NCBI GenBank assembly: GCA_963576475.1
Contig: OY754972.1
Location: 10,747,062-10,811,061, forward strand
Source: Molanna angustata
Lineage: Eukaryota > Arthropoda > Insecta > Trichoptera > Molannidae
Length of the DNA: 64,000 bases
Direction of reading: 5' to 3'
Shown: in pieces, positions 1 through 10,584 of the stretch
Layout: the number at the start of each line of letters is the position of its first letter
How positions within the stretch are numbered: position 1 is the first letter of the stretch
Translations under genes and position numbers: made by a program
Notes under the pieces: model-generated
The model's input: only the letters and a program-made list of their open reading frames with translations
Database searches by the model: none
What the model was told of the DNA's origin: nothing

Positions 1-49
1 TTGAAACTTTGCAACAAACCACTGTTCTTTCGAATCAAAGACTTGTTAT
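1..49 (+). CDS. PMS2: PMS2 coding exon (first in window, 5' incomplete)
   Basis: Frame starts at base 3: [15 protein letters not shown], then two bases AT carried to the next exon. Donor GTAAGT at 50. Confidence 0.9.
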
Positions 50-3000
50 GTAAGTATAATATTTTTTGAATATTTATAATTAATGGGGCTATTTCACCAT
101 CTTTGGATAATTTATCTACAAGATAAATTTATAATGGGAATGGGTGGCAACCGCAGAGTGAGGAATATACTTAGCCGATTTTATGCCAGGGGATTGGAAT
201 ATAAAGTGAGGTGGAACAGGGTGTCCAAAACACATTCAATGTTTTAATATACATATATATGGGATATTAATGACTGATTTATATATATAGCAGTTAAAAA
301 GTATTTGCGTTTCAAAATTTAAATGCCTTTTTTAACAACATGTACGTTTTGATATTAATGTTGAGTAGGTACTGTTTCAATTTTCACTCTGAAAATATTT
401 AAATACGTTAAGATTATTTGTCTGTGGTGGCAACATTATAATTTCAAGCTTCCTCAGTGGACTCTATGGTTGCCTAATAATATATTTTTGTCAAATTCAT
501 TTTATTTGTCAAATTCATGTTGGATTAGCTATTGAGTATATTTGAAAAATATGACGTAGTTTTCAATAATAAAAAAATATTATTTAATAGGTCCCTTTAC
601 ATATAGGCATGACCTTTGTTGTGTCATCAGTCTGGTTCTTCTACCAAATGCGGCAACTTGTTATTGGATTTGATTTAATATTTGACATAGGTATTATCTT
701 TTAGTTGCCTGAGAAGCAAATAAAATAAAATTTCAATATCTGCTTTAATTGAATTTCCTTTTGTTTATTATTCATAAGTTAGATGTAGGTAATTCTATGG
801 TAAAATATTTATTTATTTATTACAAATCCATTAAGAGTACAAAAACATTGGTAATGTACATAAAATTTAAATAATATACCATCTAATAAAATGTCAATAT
901 GAGTCATTGTCGTCATATGGATATATCCTTTCCTCTAGCCCATGGATATGGGCATGCGTTGGAATGTATGTTATTGTAAATATACATAATTCATATGGAA
1001 TTGTTTTCTGCCATGTTCATGTCTCCTTTGCAAATTATAATGGTTAGGACGGCTTTATTAATCTTAATCAAAATAAATTTAGATAAACTATAAAACCTTA
1101 TCTTTACAATTATTTTTTACATCATAACTCCCTTATAAATAAAAGGTGGAATTAATGCTTATAATATAAACACTGCTATAACTGCACATTTATTTTTCAG
1201 ACCACAAAGTCTGGAACTGAGCGGTGTAAATGAAAGAATTTTAATAGACAATCTAGAAGTTTGCAGAAAAAATGGTTTTACATTTGAGATTGACGAGAAC
1301 GCTCTGCCCACAAAACGTGTAAAACTTCTCACAGTGCCAATTTCAAAAGACTGTGTGTTTGGTAAAGAGGATATTGATGAATTACTTTTTATGTTGAAGG
1401 TAATATTTTTATTTGTCAGCATATTAGCAATTTTATCAAATTCAAGACAATGAAGAAATTAATCAAAAATTTTAGAAGTGTCAGGTTGTAAATCACTTTA
1501 ACACAAGTTGTAATATGGTGACTTTCTTTTTGCATTTCAATGTTACTTTTTTATTTCAGAATACAATATGTCCAATTCTGATTCGTTTCAGAGTACGAAT
1601 ACGTCTAAAATATCGGGCAAACATGGATAAAAGGATTTTATCCGCGCGGTGTGACGTAATGAGTCCCGTATAAATGCAATCAACTTTTTGACATTTCTCA
1701 TATACTAAAAATCCGTATAAAGTTTTTAGTCGAATCTGAATAGGGCCTAATATCAACTAGTTTCTTGTTGATATTGTATTCTGAAAGTTTCATCACAATG
1801 TATCTGTGTGTGTGTGCTATGTACAGCGTGTTTACTCGATTATCGATTACAGACTAAAGTACTCATTCGATTCTTTTCAAATTTTGCAAATTTGTATATC
1901 AAATACTCCCTTAGACCCCATTAGATTTTGAAGGATAACTTATCAGTGTTTCTCAATATTTTAACTGTCAAATATTTCAATGTTACTCCAAGCTCAGGAA
2001 ACTTAAAATTTGAAATTTTTATTTTCAAATTTCTAAAAAGGCACATCACTTTAATAAAATGGCATTGAAGAAGTATCAAGATTTCATAATAAAATATTTA
2101 AATAAAAAATAATTTAAAAAAACTCATTTCATAAATAAGTTGAAAAATTTCCATACAGAATTTCAATAATTTTTGTAATATTTGGATAATGCAGTAAATA
2201 ATTTTTGCATATTTTCTGTCAAACTTGAGGCTTTTCGTCGTGGAGGGGGGCGATTTGCACATATACCAACCAAGCAAAATGACACAAAACAAAGACCCAC
2301 GTAGCTGGCTTAAGTCGTTTTACCATAACTATATCTTTCATCAATAATTATTTTAAGAATAGCTTGAAACTACATAGCTTGCATTACGAAGTTTCAAGAA
2401 CAAATGATTTTATAACGATTTGTTTTGGACACAGCACTGCCAAACATGACATATTTTGAGTATTCGGAGTTATGCATATGACGATGTTTCATACACGGAA
2501 AAAGCATTATACCATCACACCATGACTCTGTTATTGATATTGGCAGAGAGAACCGAGCGCCTTTTTATAAATTCATCACCTCACTCACATTCATACACCT
2601 TTACATACACGCCCAAAACTTTTGTGTCCTTCCTTCAGAATATTGTTCACATGGCCGTGCCAGTGTTTTATTTGCCTCTATAATCTATTCATCTATTGTC
2701 GGCCTTCGTGGCTCAGTTGGTTCAGTACTGTCAAATCGAATGGTCCCGGGTTCGATTCATATCGTATGTCTTCAGAACTTGGCAACTTGTTATTGGGCGG
2801 ATGTTTAATTAATATTTGACATAGAGTACATACCTGTTGGTTGCCCAAAAAGTAATATACAATAAATAAAATTTCTTACCACATTATCCAAACTAATCAC
2901 TCATTCAATAACCACAAACTAAAACTATTACACGAAACACAACATAAAGGACACCGACTTAACAACTACGAAACGCTCGAAATACATAAACACATAAATT

Positions 3001-6000
3001 CCGGCTTAAAACTTATAAATAACCATACCTTTCATAATTCTTCTCCAATACTTTATATATTCCCCATCAAAAACAAAAACACTAACCCAACCAACCCTCA
3101 ACCGCCACACCCCTCGCTTCACAGACAGATACACACAAATTCAACATGTTAGTCTAGACACGCCGGTCGATGGAAGGACAGCACTTCCGAAACATGCCGC
3201 GAAGTGACTCAAAAAACAAGTGGTTTATAGCTAATTTGTGATTCAAATATGGTAAATAAAATTTCTTTTACGGTCATTCCTCTTTCATTCATTCCATGTT
3301 ATCAAATCATCAAAATGTGTTTACTTTCATTCTTTTAACAATATCTTTTTTCAAATTGCACTCAACTCTTATATCTTCGTAGAAGAAGAGAGTTAGTTGT
3401 TGAATAAAATTAATATAGTTTTAAATATATCTTAATATTTAACAAATAAATATTTGACATAACTTCTCGGGCAACTAACTGGTACTATGTCAAATATTTA
3501 ACAAATAAATATTTGACATAACTTCTCGGGCAACTAACTGGTACTATGTCAAATATTTAACAAATAAATATTTGACATAACTTCTCGGGCAACTAACTGG
3601 TACTATGTCAAATATTTAAAAAATAAATATTTGACATAACTTCTCGGGCAACTAACTGGTACTATGTCAAATATTTAAAAAATAAATATTTGACATAACT
3701 TCTCGGGCAACTAACTGGTACTATGTCAAATATTTAACAAATAAATATTTGACATAACTTCTCGGGCAACTAACTGGTACTATGTCAAATATTTAACAAA
3801 TAAATATTTGACATAACTTCTCGGGCAACTAACTGGTACTATGTCAAATATTTAACAAATAAATATTTGACATAACTTCTCGGGCAACTAACTGGTACTA
3901 TGTCAAATATTTAACACACACCCAATAACAAGTTTTATTTATTTTATTTTATTTCAATTTACGGCTTAATAGCCTTTTACTTTTTTTTTCTTTTTTCCTT
4001 AGCACTTTTTGTCCCGTTTCTATCGGGGTACGCTTTGACCATGATCCGGGAATTGGCGAGTCTGGTTATTACATTGAAGCGACTGCCATCTGACCTTCGT
4101 AACCCTTAGAAAGGGGAACCAGACAAATTGGATCATGGCTACACATAGCTAGTGATATAAATCCGCACATAGATTTTTTTTTAAAATCCAGAGGTGCGTG
4201 CCCCGCCCGGATTCGAACCGTCGACCTCACGCATGTGAGGCGACGACATTACCGCTGGGCTATCACCGCTCTGTTAAAGCTGTAGTGCAAATTAAAAAAA
4301 TATATAGGTATATTTTTTTATGTACTTTTTTTCATAAAAAGTCATAAAAGAACTGAAATGATAGTTAATTTGATAAACATAAATAAAATAAACCTCTTTG
4401 AGCACTTTGGTGATATTAAAAACATGAATCTGAAAAAAAAATCAACCTTTCGTTGGTTCTGCATACCTCTCTGAGAATAAACATACACATAAACAGAATT
4501 CAAACACAATTATGCATACACAAACAGACTACATTAAAAAAACAAACTTATATAAAAAAATAATAACAAATGAATATAAAAAATGGAATAATAAACAAAC
4601 AATAACAATATACATGAAAAAGATAATGAAAAAATATGCATGAAAAAGATAATGTAAGAAAAAAATATTCATGAAAAAGATAATGAAAAAATATACATGA
4701 AAACGGTAATGTAAGTAATAAGAAAAAAATGTGAAAATATGTAAGTAGGTATTTAAAAAAGCGAAGAAAACAATTCAATGCTCGGTCTTGCTCACAAGTA
4801 CAATGTAAAGGTATCTTTTATAAATATCAATTGAGTCATTGAAGATGTCTGTGTATTCCGCATACTGATTACCCAATTTATGCAGTCTTTGCAATGTAGG
4901 ATAAATATTAGGATATCATATCAATGAATGTTACAAATTTTTTTAGGATGCCCCGAATGAATTGTGCAGACCGAGTAGAGTGAGAGCAATGTTTGCCAGT
5001 AGAGCTTGCAGGAAATCCGTTATGATAGGAATGGCACTGAGCAAACCAGATATGAGGAGGCTTGTAGATCATATGGGTCAAATTGAACAACCTTGGGTGA
5101 GTTCTTCTTTTATTTCGTGTTTATCTGCTTAAGATTAACCTATATGTTATCATGGTTATTTGAAATTGATTGAGTTCACTATTGTGTCCTAAGAAAATCA
5201 GAGTAATTGTAGTTCAAATTGAAGTATTTTAGTGTAATAGAGTAAGAACCAGCGAATGCCAGACTTGCGTCATTTTGTGTAGGCCAAACTTATGTAATAG
5301 TATAAAGGCTGACCACTGTCAAAAGATGCAGAGCCACATATTCCGTGGTGATTGATATGCCCTTCTACAACTTATAGAGGAGAGACAGAATATTCGGGAT
5401 TCCGGATGCGGTGTCACTAGTTAAGATTGCGCAGGAACGGGATGAGTTTGGTGTGATGGGCGCCAACCTCTGTTAGGAGTCGCACAAGAAGAAGATAAAG
5501 GCTGATTTTTTGTTTCTGTAAAAGGATACCACAGCACGTAACAAGGTCGGATAATATTAGCCCTCAGCAGTGGTGGCTTTCCAAGATAACAGCCTTCAAT
5601 GTGTTGAAAATTTCTATGTGTTTTTTTTATATTTACTACGAATGACTATTGGAAATCACTTTGGTTGGTGGAAATCCCCTGACAGACACCTTTAAAGTTT
5701 AATAAATTGTTAAGTCTCTTTAAAGGTGTCTGTAGAGGGGTTTCAACGAACCAAAGTGCCTGTAAAAGAAAGACGTAATTTATAATAGTTTTCTGTGGTA
5801 TATATAAAAAATCACGCTCCATACTGACGTGTTAAAATAGCAATTTTCTATACTTTGAAGGCTGTTATGTTCGAAAACCACCACAACTCAGGGTTCATAC
5901 TATCTAATCACAGTTATCTGCTGCGGTATCCTTTTACAGCTTCTTTTAATGCAATCTCCTATTGTTTTCGATCCTTTTATATGCATATTTGATTCTAATT

Positions 6001-6222
6001 AGATTTCTTTTAGCCCAGTACTTTTTTCAATTATTATGAAGTCATAGAACTATTTTAGAGCATTGACGAAACTATTTAGAACACTTCAGCAATGAAGCAT
6101 GTTGAGTAGGTACTTGAGTAATTTATTTAGGTTAGTAAATATTTAAATTTTTTTTTCAGAATTGTCCACACGGACGACCGACGATACGTCATTTAGTCAA
6201 TATGGCGCTTACACAAACATAA
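1..6222 (+). CDS. PMS2: PMS2, mismatch-repair endonuclease, C-terminal part (5' exons outside window)
   Basis: Four coding exons (1-49, 1201-1399, 4947-5096, 6160-6222) join in frame to give the last 152 residues of PMS2, the MutL-alpha subunit whose C-terminal domain nicks DNA in mismatch repair and pairs with MLH1. Seen directly: the window opens at ETLQQTTVL, whose first E is in the position of the last glutamate of the DQHA(X)2E(X)4E metal motif; then [21 protein letters not shown] (ACR motif) and [11 protein letters not shown] (C-P-H-G-R-P motif), all conserved in PMS2. The protein ends ALTQT, stop at 6220-6222. All junctions are GT/AG with matching phases (2, 0, 0). The catalytic metal residues visible here are intact, so the gene looks functional. 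A possible polyadenylation AATAAA lies near 6525. Family-level alternatives (MLH1, MLH3) fit less well because of the CPHGRP ending. Confidence 0.95.
1201..1399 (+). CDS. PMS2: PMS2 coding exon
   Basis: Acceptor TTTTTCAG before 1201, donor GTAATA at 1400. The split codon AT+A gives I, then [10 protein letters not shown] up to [10 protein letters not shown]. It covers the RKNGF..IDENA segment of the PMS2 dimerisation/endonuclease domain. Confidence 0.93.
1567..1752. mobile_element. Short palindromic DNA element, family C, copy 1
   Basis: A 186-bp block in a PMS2 intron with inverted ends (start ATGTCCAATTCTGATTCG, end CTGAATAGGGCCTAATAT). It recurs in reverse at 51345-51535, including the inner stretch GGGACTCATTACGTCACACC. 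It sits beside a family B copy, apparently inserted into its end. Nonautonomous; no ORF. Confidence 0.6.
1780..2200 (-). mobile_element. Family B dispersed repeat (partial)
   Basis: Reverse copy of the repeat at 9717-10222: shared stretches include GTATTCTGAAAGTTTCATCA, a CA-rich run, and the reverse complement of TCTTCAATGCCATTTTATGA. No coding capacity. Confidence 0.6.
2697..2873 (+). mobile_element. tRNA-derived SINE
   Basis: tRNA-like head GGCTCAGTTGGTTCAGTAC and B-box-like GGGTTCGATTCATA, followed by a body with AACTTGTTATTGGGCGGATG and ATTTGACATA, ending in AATAAATAAA. Direct relatives lie at 31432-31657 and 20113-20260. Confidence 0.75.
2874..3250 (+). mobile_element. Penelope-like element 3' fragment
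   Basis: About 370 bp nearly identical to 8937-9320: the end of the GIY-YIG endonuclease region ([23 protein letters not shown]), a proline-rich tail, then the element terminus GAAGTGACTCAAAAAACAAG. It directly abuts the SINE at 2697-2873. 5' truncated and non-functional. Confidence 0.75.
3441..3915. repeat. 59-bp tandem array, eight copies
   Basis: Unit starts at 3441, 3500, 3559, 3618, 3677, 3736, 3795 and 3854, almost identical (units 4 and 5 have AAAAAATAAA for AACAAATAAA). Each unit contains CTTCTCGGGCAACTAACTGG flanked by inverted arms AAATATTTGACATA / TATGTCAAATATTT. The core is the 3' part of the SINE family in reverse. Confidence 0.9.
3948..4270 (-). mobile_element. tRNA-derived SINE, second family
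   Basis: On the - strand the head is a tRNA-like segment with A box TAGCCCAGCGGTAA and B box GGTTCGAATCC (4195-4270). The body runs down to a T-rich end on the + strand at 3950 (poly-A-like tail). Intact promoter boxes, no ORF. Confidence 0.7.
4947..5096 (+). CDS. PMS2: PMS2 coding exon with the ACR motif
   Basis: Acceptor TTTTTTTAG, donor GTGAGT, 50 codons, phase 0 at both ends. Contains [19 protein letters not shown] and ends [10 protein letters not shown]. Confidence 0.95.
5516..5939. mobile_element. MITE with about 100-bp terminal inverted repeats
   Basis: Ends CTGTAAAAGGATACC in inverted orientation. The arms match for roughly 100 bp, both containing GTGGTGG and AACAGCCTTCAA. The centre holds a second inverted pair, GACACCTTTAAAG / CTTTAAAGGTGTC, around 5688-5732. 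Lies in the last PMS2 intron; noncoding. Confidence 0.7.
6160..6222 (+). CDS. PMS2: PMS2 terminal coding exon with the CPHGRP motif
   Basis: Acceptor TTTTTTTCAG. Encodes [20 protein letters not shown] and stop TAA. The cysteine and histidine are zinc/metal ligands of the endonuclease site in the family. Confidence 0.94.
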   Translation, partial: NCPHGRPTIRHLVNMALTQT

Positions 6223-7450
6223 AATTATTGTCCAGATGGGTGAACTACCATTCCTTATTAAGTAATTAAGTTGCCAACTTTAGTAATATAGTCATATTAA
6301 ATTTTGAATTCACAACTCCAAACTACTTTCACCCCTTTGGAGTAGTGAATACTTATTATTACCTCAAGTATTTCGTAATCAATGTTGAAAAATTTGTATT
6401 AAAATTTTCATTTTTTTTAATCATTTATATTGTTTTCTGAAGCAAATATATTAATATATTTTTTTTATTCTTTGATTCATTGTTATTTTAAGAGTACAAA
6501 AGACAGTATTGAAAATTGATATAAATAAAATATTATGTTTGTTTTTGAGAATTATACTTATTTAACAAAAAAAAAAGTTGTCTATATTAAAATAGAGGAG
6601 AATTTTTTCATCTTTTTTATATATTATGATAGTAATTTTTTATTAAATATGTCACAGTTGATGAATATTGTATTGATAATACACAAAAACACGTGAAATA
6701 TGGTAAATGTGCCTCAATCAAAGTATAAAATTATAATTATAATTTTGAAAGGATTCTAAGAAATTGTTACATAATAATAACACTGAAAGATTCTAATTGC
6801 TTTCAAATGCCATAAAAAGTAAAAATAATATGGAAAATCTTTGCGGATTTAATAAATATATGTTTATCACTTGTGTAATAAAACTACTAATTTTAGTAAT
6901 AATTATTCGGCAAACCTCTATTGCGTGCCATTTGATTTTGGCAAGCCAAACTTTTTTTAATTACTAAAAGAGACTATTAGCTCATGACAATAATTTATAG
7001 CTAACATTATTATTTTTAGTATCATACCTTCATGATTATTTTAATATAGTAGTTTTTCATATACAGCAACACTTTTCTTCAGTTCTTGATACAATGTCTG
7101 GTTTTCAATTACCGTTGGAATACTTTTTCGTTCATAGTTTTTAGTTGTTTTGGCAAATTATTGTGGTCACAGAGTCCACAGTCACATTATTCATTTTGTA
7201 GATATCTCAGTTAGAAAAATAAGTTTTTGTAAAAATATGCTTAAACACCTACCTCCAAAAGTATTTTGTAAACAGTAACGAAAGAAACTAACTCATTCAA
7301 ATACGGTTTATTATTCTATTGAATTTTTAACAATTAAATATGATTCTCACTAATTAATATTATGATACTGAAAATTTATGGTGCTGAAAATTTCAACATG
7401 ATACATCCGTGGCACAGGACTGAAGGGGCCCGAAAAAATACTAATAGCTC
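6223..7450. other. Intergenic AT-rich DNA downstream of PMS2
   Basis: Holds the presumed PMS2 3' UTR (several AATAAA-like motifs, the first good one near 6525). I see no coding sequence, structured repeat or recognisable element. Confidence 0.5.
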
Positions 7451-7455
7451 TGCTG

Positions 7456-7815
7456 GTGTTAATATATATGAGGTGTGTAAGGATAAAGAAGGATATTCTA
7501 TGTAAAATGAAAGTGAATGCCTTGAGGTGGTTTCGACATATTGAAAGAATGAACGATGAACGACTGACCAAAAAAATATACATGGGTACAAGAGATGGAG
7601 TGAATAGCAGAGGTCACCCCAGAAAGGGATGGCTTGACCATGGTCATGTGAATGATATTTTGAAAAAAGGAAACATAAAAAGTTTGAACAATCGACGAGC
7701 ATGTATGAGACGATGCATGGATGTAAAGGAAGCCAGAAATGTGTGCAAAAATAGAGAAGTATGGTGCTCAGTTCTCTCTGCTTACCCCGTAAGGGACATG
7801 GCGTGATGGTATGTA
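7456..7815 (+). pseudogene. RTE-type non-LTR retrotransposon, RT C-terminal fragment
   Basis: Encodes [20 protein letters not shown] and GHPRKGW, the C-terminal tail pattern (RWxGHxxRM) of reverse transcriptases of this group, and ends just before a GGTATGTATAT simple repeat. Related fragments in the same orientation lie at 32110, 33660 and 63775. 5' truncated. Confidence 0.7.
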
Positions 7816-8448
7816 TATAAGGATGGTAGCCGTGCATCGGTTAGAGATGGTCAATGAACCTAGTGACGGGCAACGGTAACAGCTTTAATAGTACGACTCA
7901 CAGCATCAATGTTTTTGTTGTTGGCAGCTGTGGATGGGTGACCATTATGAAATTCGTCACTGAGATTGACTAACTGTCGTATCTGACATTTTTTGCAAAA
8001 TGGAGTTAGGACCACCAATGTGTATTTATATGTTGTACGCATGTTTTCACTAAAGGTATCGACTGTATCACCTCCCGTTAACTTGGAATAGCTTAGTGAT
8101 TTGCTGTCTACCAATTACTGAAAATAAAATATCACTAATAGACCTATGTGCAAATACCATTCTAATCTATATAAGAATGATTTATATATACATATATATA
8201 TATATAAGAATACAAATAAAATATTAAAATATATTTACACCGTGTCACCATGTGCTGGGAGAGATGAAAATATGCACGCGCAAAACACTAAAAACGTTCT
8301 CCCGAACAATTTGCATTTTGCAGATACGACTGTTAGTCAGGAGAGGGACGATATGTCATTTGAATTCACAAAATCTGTTGAATTTAAATAATTTCATTTA
8401 CTATCATTTAATGATTCGGCGGATATTTTGTGGTAGTTAATATCAACC

Positions 8449-9334
8449 ATTTTTGAATTATAAATTAGCTATAAACCACTTGTTTTTTGAGTCACTTCGC
8501 GACATGTTTCCAACACGAACTATACATCATCAAACAAATCGCATTGAATAACGGCTACAATTTCAAAATAATAGACAGCATGCTCGACAAAAAACAAAAA
8601 CAAAAAACAACTGATCAATACATATATCCATTCAACACCAACAACCTAAATACAGAACAAAAATGGAGAAAAATTCTATACACAGGACCTATTTCTATAA
8701 AAATAAAAAATACACTGCCAACTAGTATCAAAGCTGCATTTTACACCAACAACAACATCAGTAGATCATTATTAAATTCTAAAACTAAAAGAAATTACTA
8801 AGAAAAAAGTGGAGTTTATAGAATAACATGTGGTGACTGTAATGAACACTACATAGGACAGACATCACGTAACCTAAATATAAGAATTAACGAACACAGA
8901 AGATGCTTAAACAACAATAATTTCTCAGAATTTGCTAACCACATTATCCAAACTAATCACTCTTTCAATAACCATAAACTAAAACTATTACATGAAACAC
9001 AGAATAAAGGATACCGACTTAACAACTACGAAACGCTCGAAATACATAAACACATAAATTCCGGTATAAAACTTATAAATAACCATACCTTTCATAACAC
9101 TTCTCCAATACTTAATATATTCCCCATCAAAAACAAAAACACTTCACAATACTCCCCTCCCCCCACTAACCCAACTAACCCTCAACCGCCACCCCCCTCG
9201 CTTCACAGACAGACACACACAAATTCAACATGTTAGTCTCGACACGCCGGTCGATGGAAGGACAGCGCTTCCGAAACATGTCGCGAAGTGACTCAAAAAA
9301 CAAGTGGTTTATAGCTAATTTATAATTCAAAAAT
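8449..9334 (+). mobile_element. Penelope-like element fragment with inverted ends
   Basis: An 886-bp block bounded by inverted repeats of about 62 nt (8449-8510 and 9273-9334, both containing GAGTCACTTCGCGACATGTTT or its complement). It contains the end of a Penelope reverse transcriptase and a GIY-YIG endonuclease domain (separate entry). Known Penelope-like elements carry such terminal repeats and inverted ends. Confidence 0.75.
8520..9232 (+). pseudogene. Penelope-like RT C-terminus plus GIY-YIG endonuclease
   Basis: Reading from the left arm, the frame gives NNGYNFKIIDSMLDKKQKQ and TGPISIKIKNTLPTSIKAAF, then an in-frame stop at 8799-8801, then SGVYRITCGDCNEHYIGQTS and IRINEHRRCL. GVY...YIGQT...R...EH is the GIY-YIG nuclease signature found at the C-terminus of Penelope-like retroelements. 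The N-terminal RT domain is absent and the stop separates the two parts, so the copy is dead. Confidence 0.75.
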
Positions 9335-9519
9335 AATTTCATTTACATTTGTTATCTTTTGGTTTTATTTTCATTTTTAAAAATGTTACAAAAAAAAATA
9401 GTTATGCGAGTATTAATTTATTATTAAGATTTTTTTTATATTTCAGTGTCTTAAGATTGTGTGCTGTTGTTTGAATAGTGTATAGACATTGGTCCCCTTT
9501 AAATTTATTATAATTTACT

Positions 9520-9620
9520 TAGATCTGCTTAACGTACTTAATCAATCATAGTACTGAATTTTTCAGCTCTTCATTTGAAGTAAATTAAGCAAGATAATGG
9601 AACAGTCTTAGTACTAATAT
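9520..9620 (+). mobile_element. Fragment of the non-LTR element seen at 38225-38700
   Basis: Contains TTTTTCAGCTCTTCATTTGAAG and a degraded version of the [12 protein letters not shown] region of the better copy at 38225. Too decayed to read as protein. Confidence 0.45.
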
Positions 9621-9716
9621 TACATTGTCAATGAAGAGAATCAATTAAATAAATAAATTAATAAATCAATAATCAATCTGTCATTGTCATCTGTCAATCT
9701 GTCTATAACATATTAA

Positions 9717-10222
9717 AACGAGTGGGTTGTGACCAACGTTAAACTCCTCACTAACAAATCATTCTATAAAGTATTCAAATTTTGTATGAAAAATATTCAG
9801 CATTTTCATGAAATGAGTTTGTTAAATTATTTTTTATTTAAATATTTTATTATGAAAATTTGATAACTCTTCAATGCCATTTTATGAAAGTGATGTGCCT
9901 TTTTACCAATTTGAAAATAAAAATTTCAAGTTTTAATATTCCTGAGCTTGGGGTCACTTTGAAATATTTGACAGTTAAAAAAATTGAGAAGCATTATTCA
10001 CATATTTTTCAAAATCTAATGGGGTACTTTAGTCTGTAATCGATGAAGTAAAATAAACACGCCGTACATAGCACACAGCACACACACAGATACATTGTGA
10101 TGAAACTTTCAGAATACAATCTCAGCATACTACTAGTTGATAATCATCAATAAAAAAATACCCTTAAAAATTGCGAAATCATAACTCCCCACTATATTCC
10201 TTTGGGTTAGTGAGGAGTAAAA
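9717..10222 (+). mobile_element. Family B dispersed element, longest copy
   Basis: Starts ACGAGTGGGTTGTGACC...CTCCTCACTAAC and ends GGGTTAGTGAGGAGTAAAA, so CTCCTCACTA recurs inverted at the other end. Further copies: 39718-39882, 42642-42862 and 49560-49735 (+), and 1780-2200 (-). No ORF; MITE-like. Confidence 0.65.
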
Positions 10223-10251
10223 AAGATTAAAGCAAAAATATCTATCTGATA

Positions 10252-10446
10252 AAACCAGGGGGGTAAGTTTGGTTCAATCGGCGAAATCAAAACCCTCACG
10301 ATTACCCATATCATGGATATAATTATTATATGGAGTTCTATAATATCTTTAGATGTCATAGAACTCCATACGATAATTATATCCATGATATGGGTAATCA
10401 CTAGGGTTTTGATTTCACCGGTCGAACCAGACTTGCCCCCCTGATT
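10252..10446. repeat. Long near-perfect hairpin
   Basis: Arms of about 90 nt: 10252-10342 and 10355-10446, both containing GATTACCCATATCATGGATA or its complement, with few mismatches and a loop of about 12 nt. It is a foldback element or the locus of a hairpin RNA; sequence alone does not decide. Confidence 0.8.
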
Positions 10447-10570
10447 TCTTCTTCCTTTCCTCTTTTTATTTTTTTGTTTTCCTATCATTGCTATGAATAT
10501 TATTTTTTTTTGTCTTTTTTTACCAGTGTACCAATTATATGTGCAGAAAGATACAAATAAATAGATAAAT
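10447..10570 (-). mobile_element. Non-LTR 3' tail, family F
   Basis: Reverse copy of the 3' UTR end seen at 38450-38700: GTACAC(C/T)GG and CTATTTATTTG on this strand. Tail copies of this family also lie at 26200-26440, 35140-35345 and 57125-57300. Confidence 0.5.
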
Positions 10571-10584
10571 AATATTTTATATAT

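Noticed and set aside
3441..3915. CRISPR array (regular repeats)
   Set aside because: Units are contiguous without unique spacers, in animal DNA, and are derived from a SINE.
4195..4270. Functional tRNA gene on the - strand
   Set aside because: A- and B-box-like motifs are present, but the acceptor stem does not pair as required and a SINE body follows. The same holds for the heads at 2697, 20113, 27459, 31600 and 47640.
4548..4778. 76-codon - strand frame rich in F, Y and L
   Set aside because: Low-complexity translation of an AT-rich tandem stretch (ATGAAAAAGATAATG repeats).
7376..7837. 153-codon frame on the - strand
   Set aside because: Antisense shadow of the RTE-type fragment at 7456-7815.
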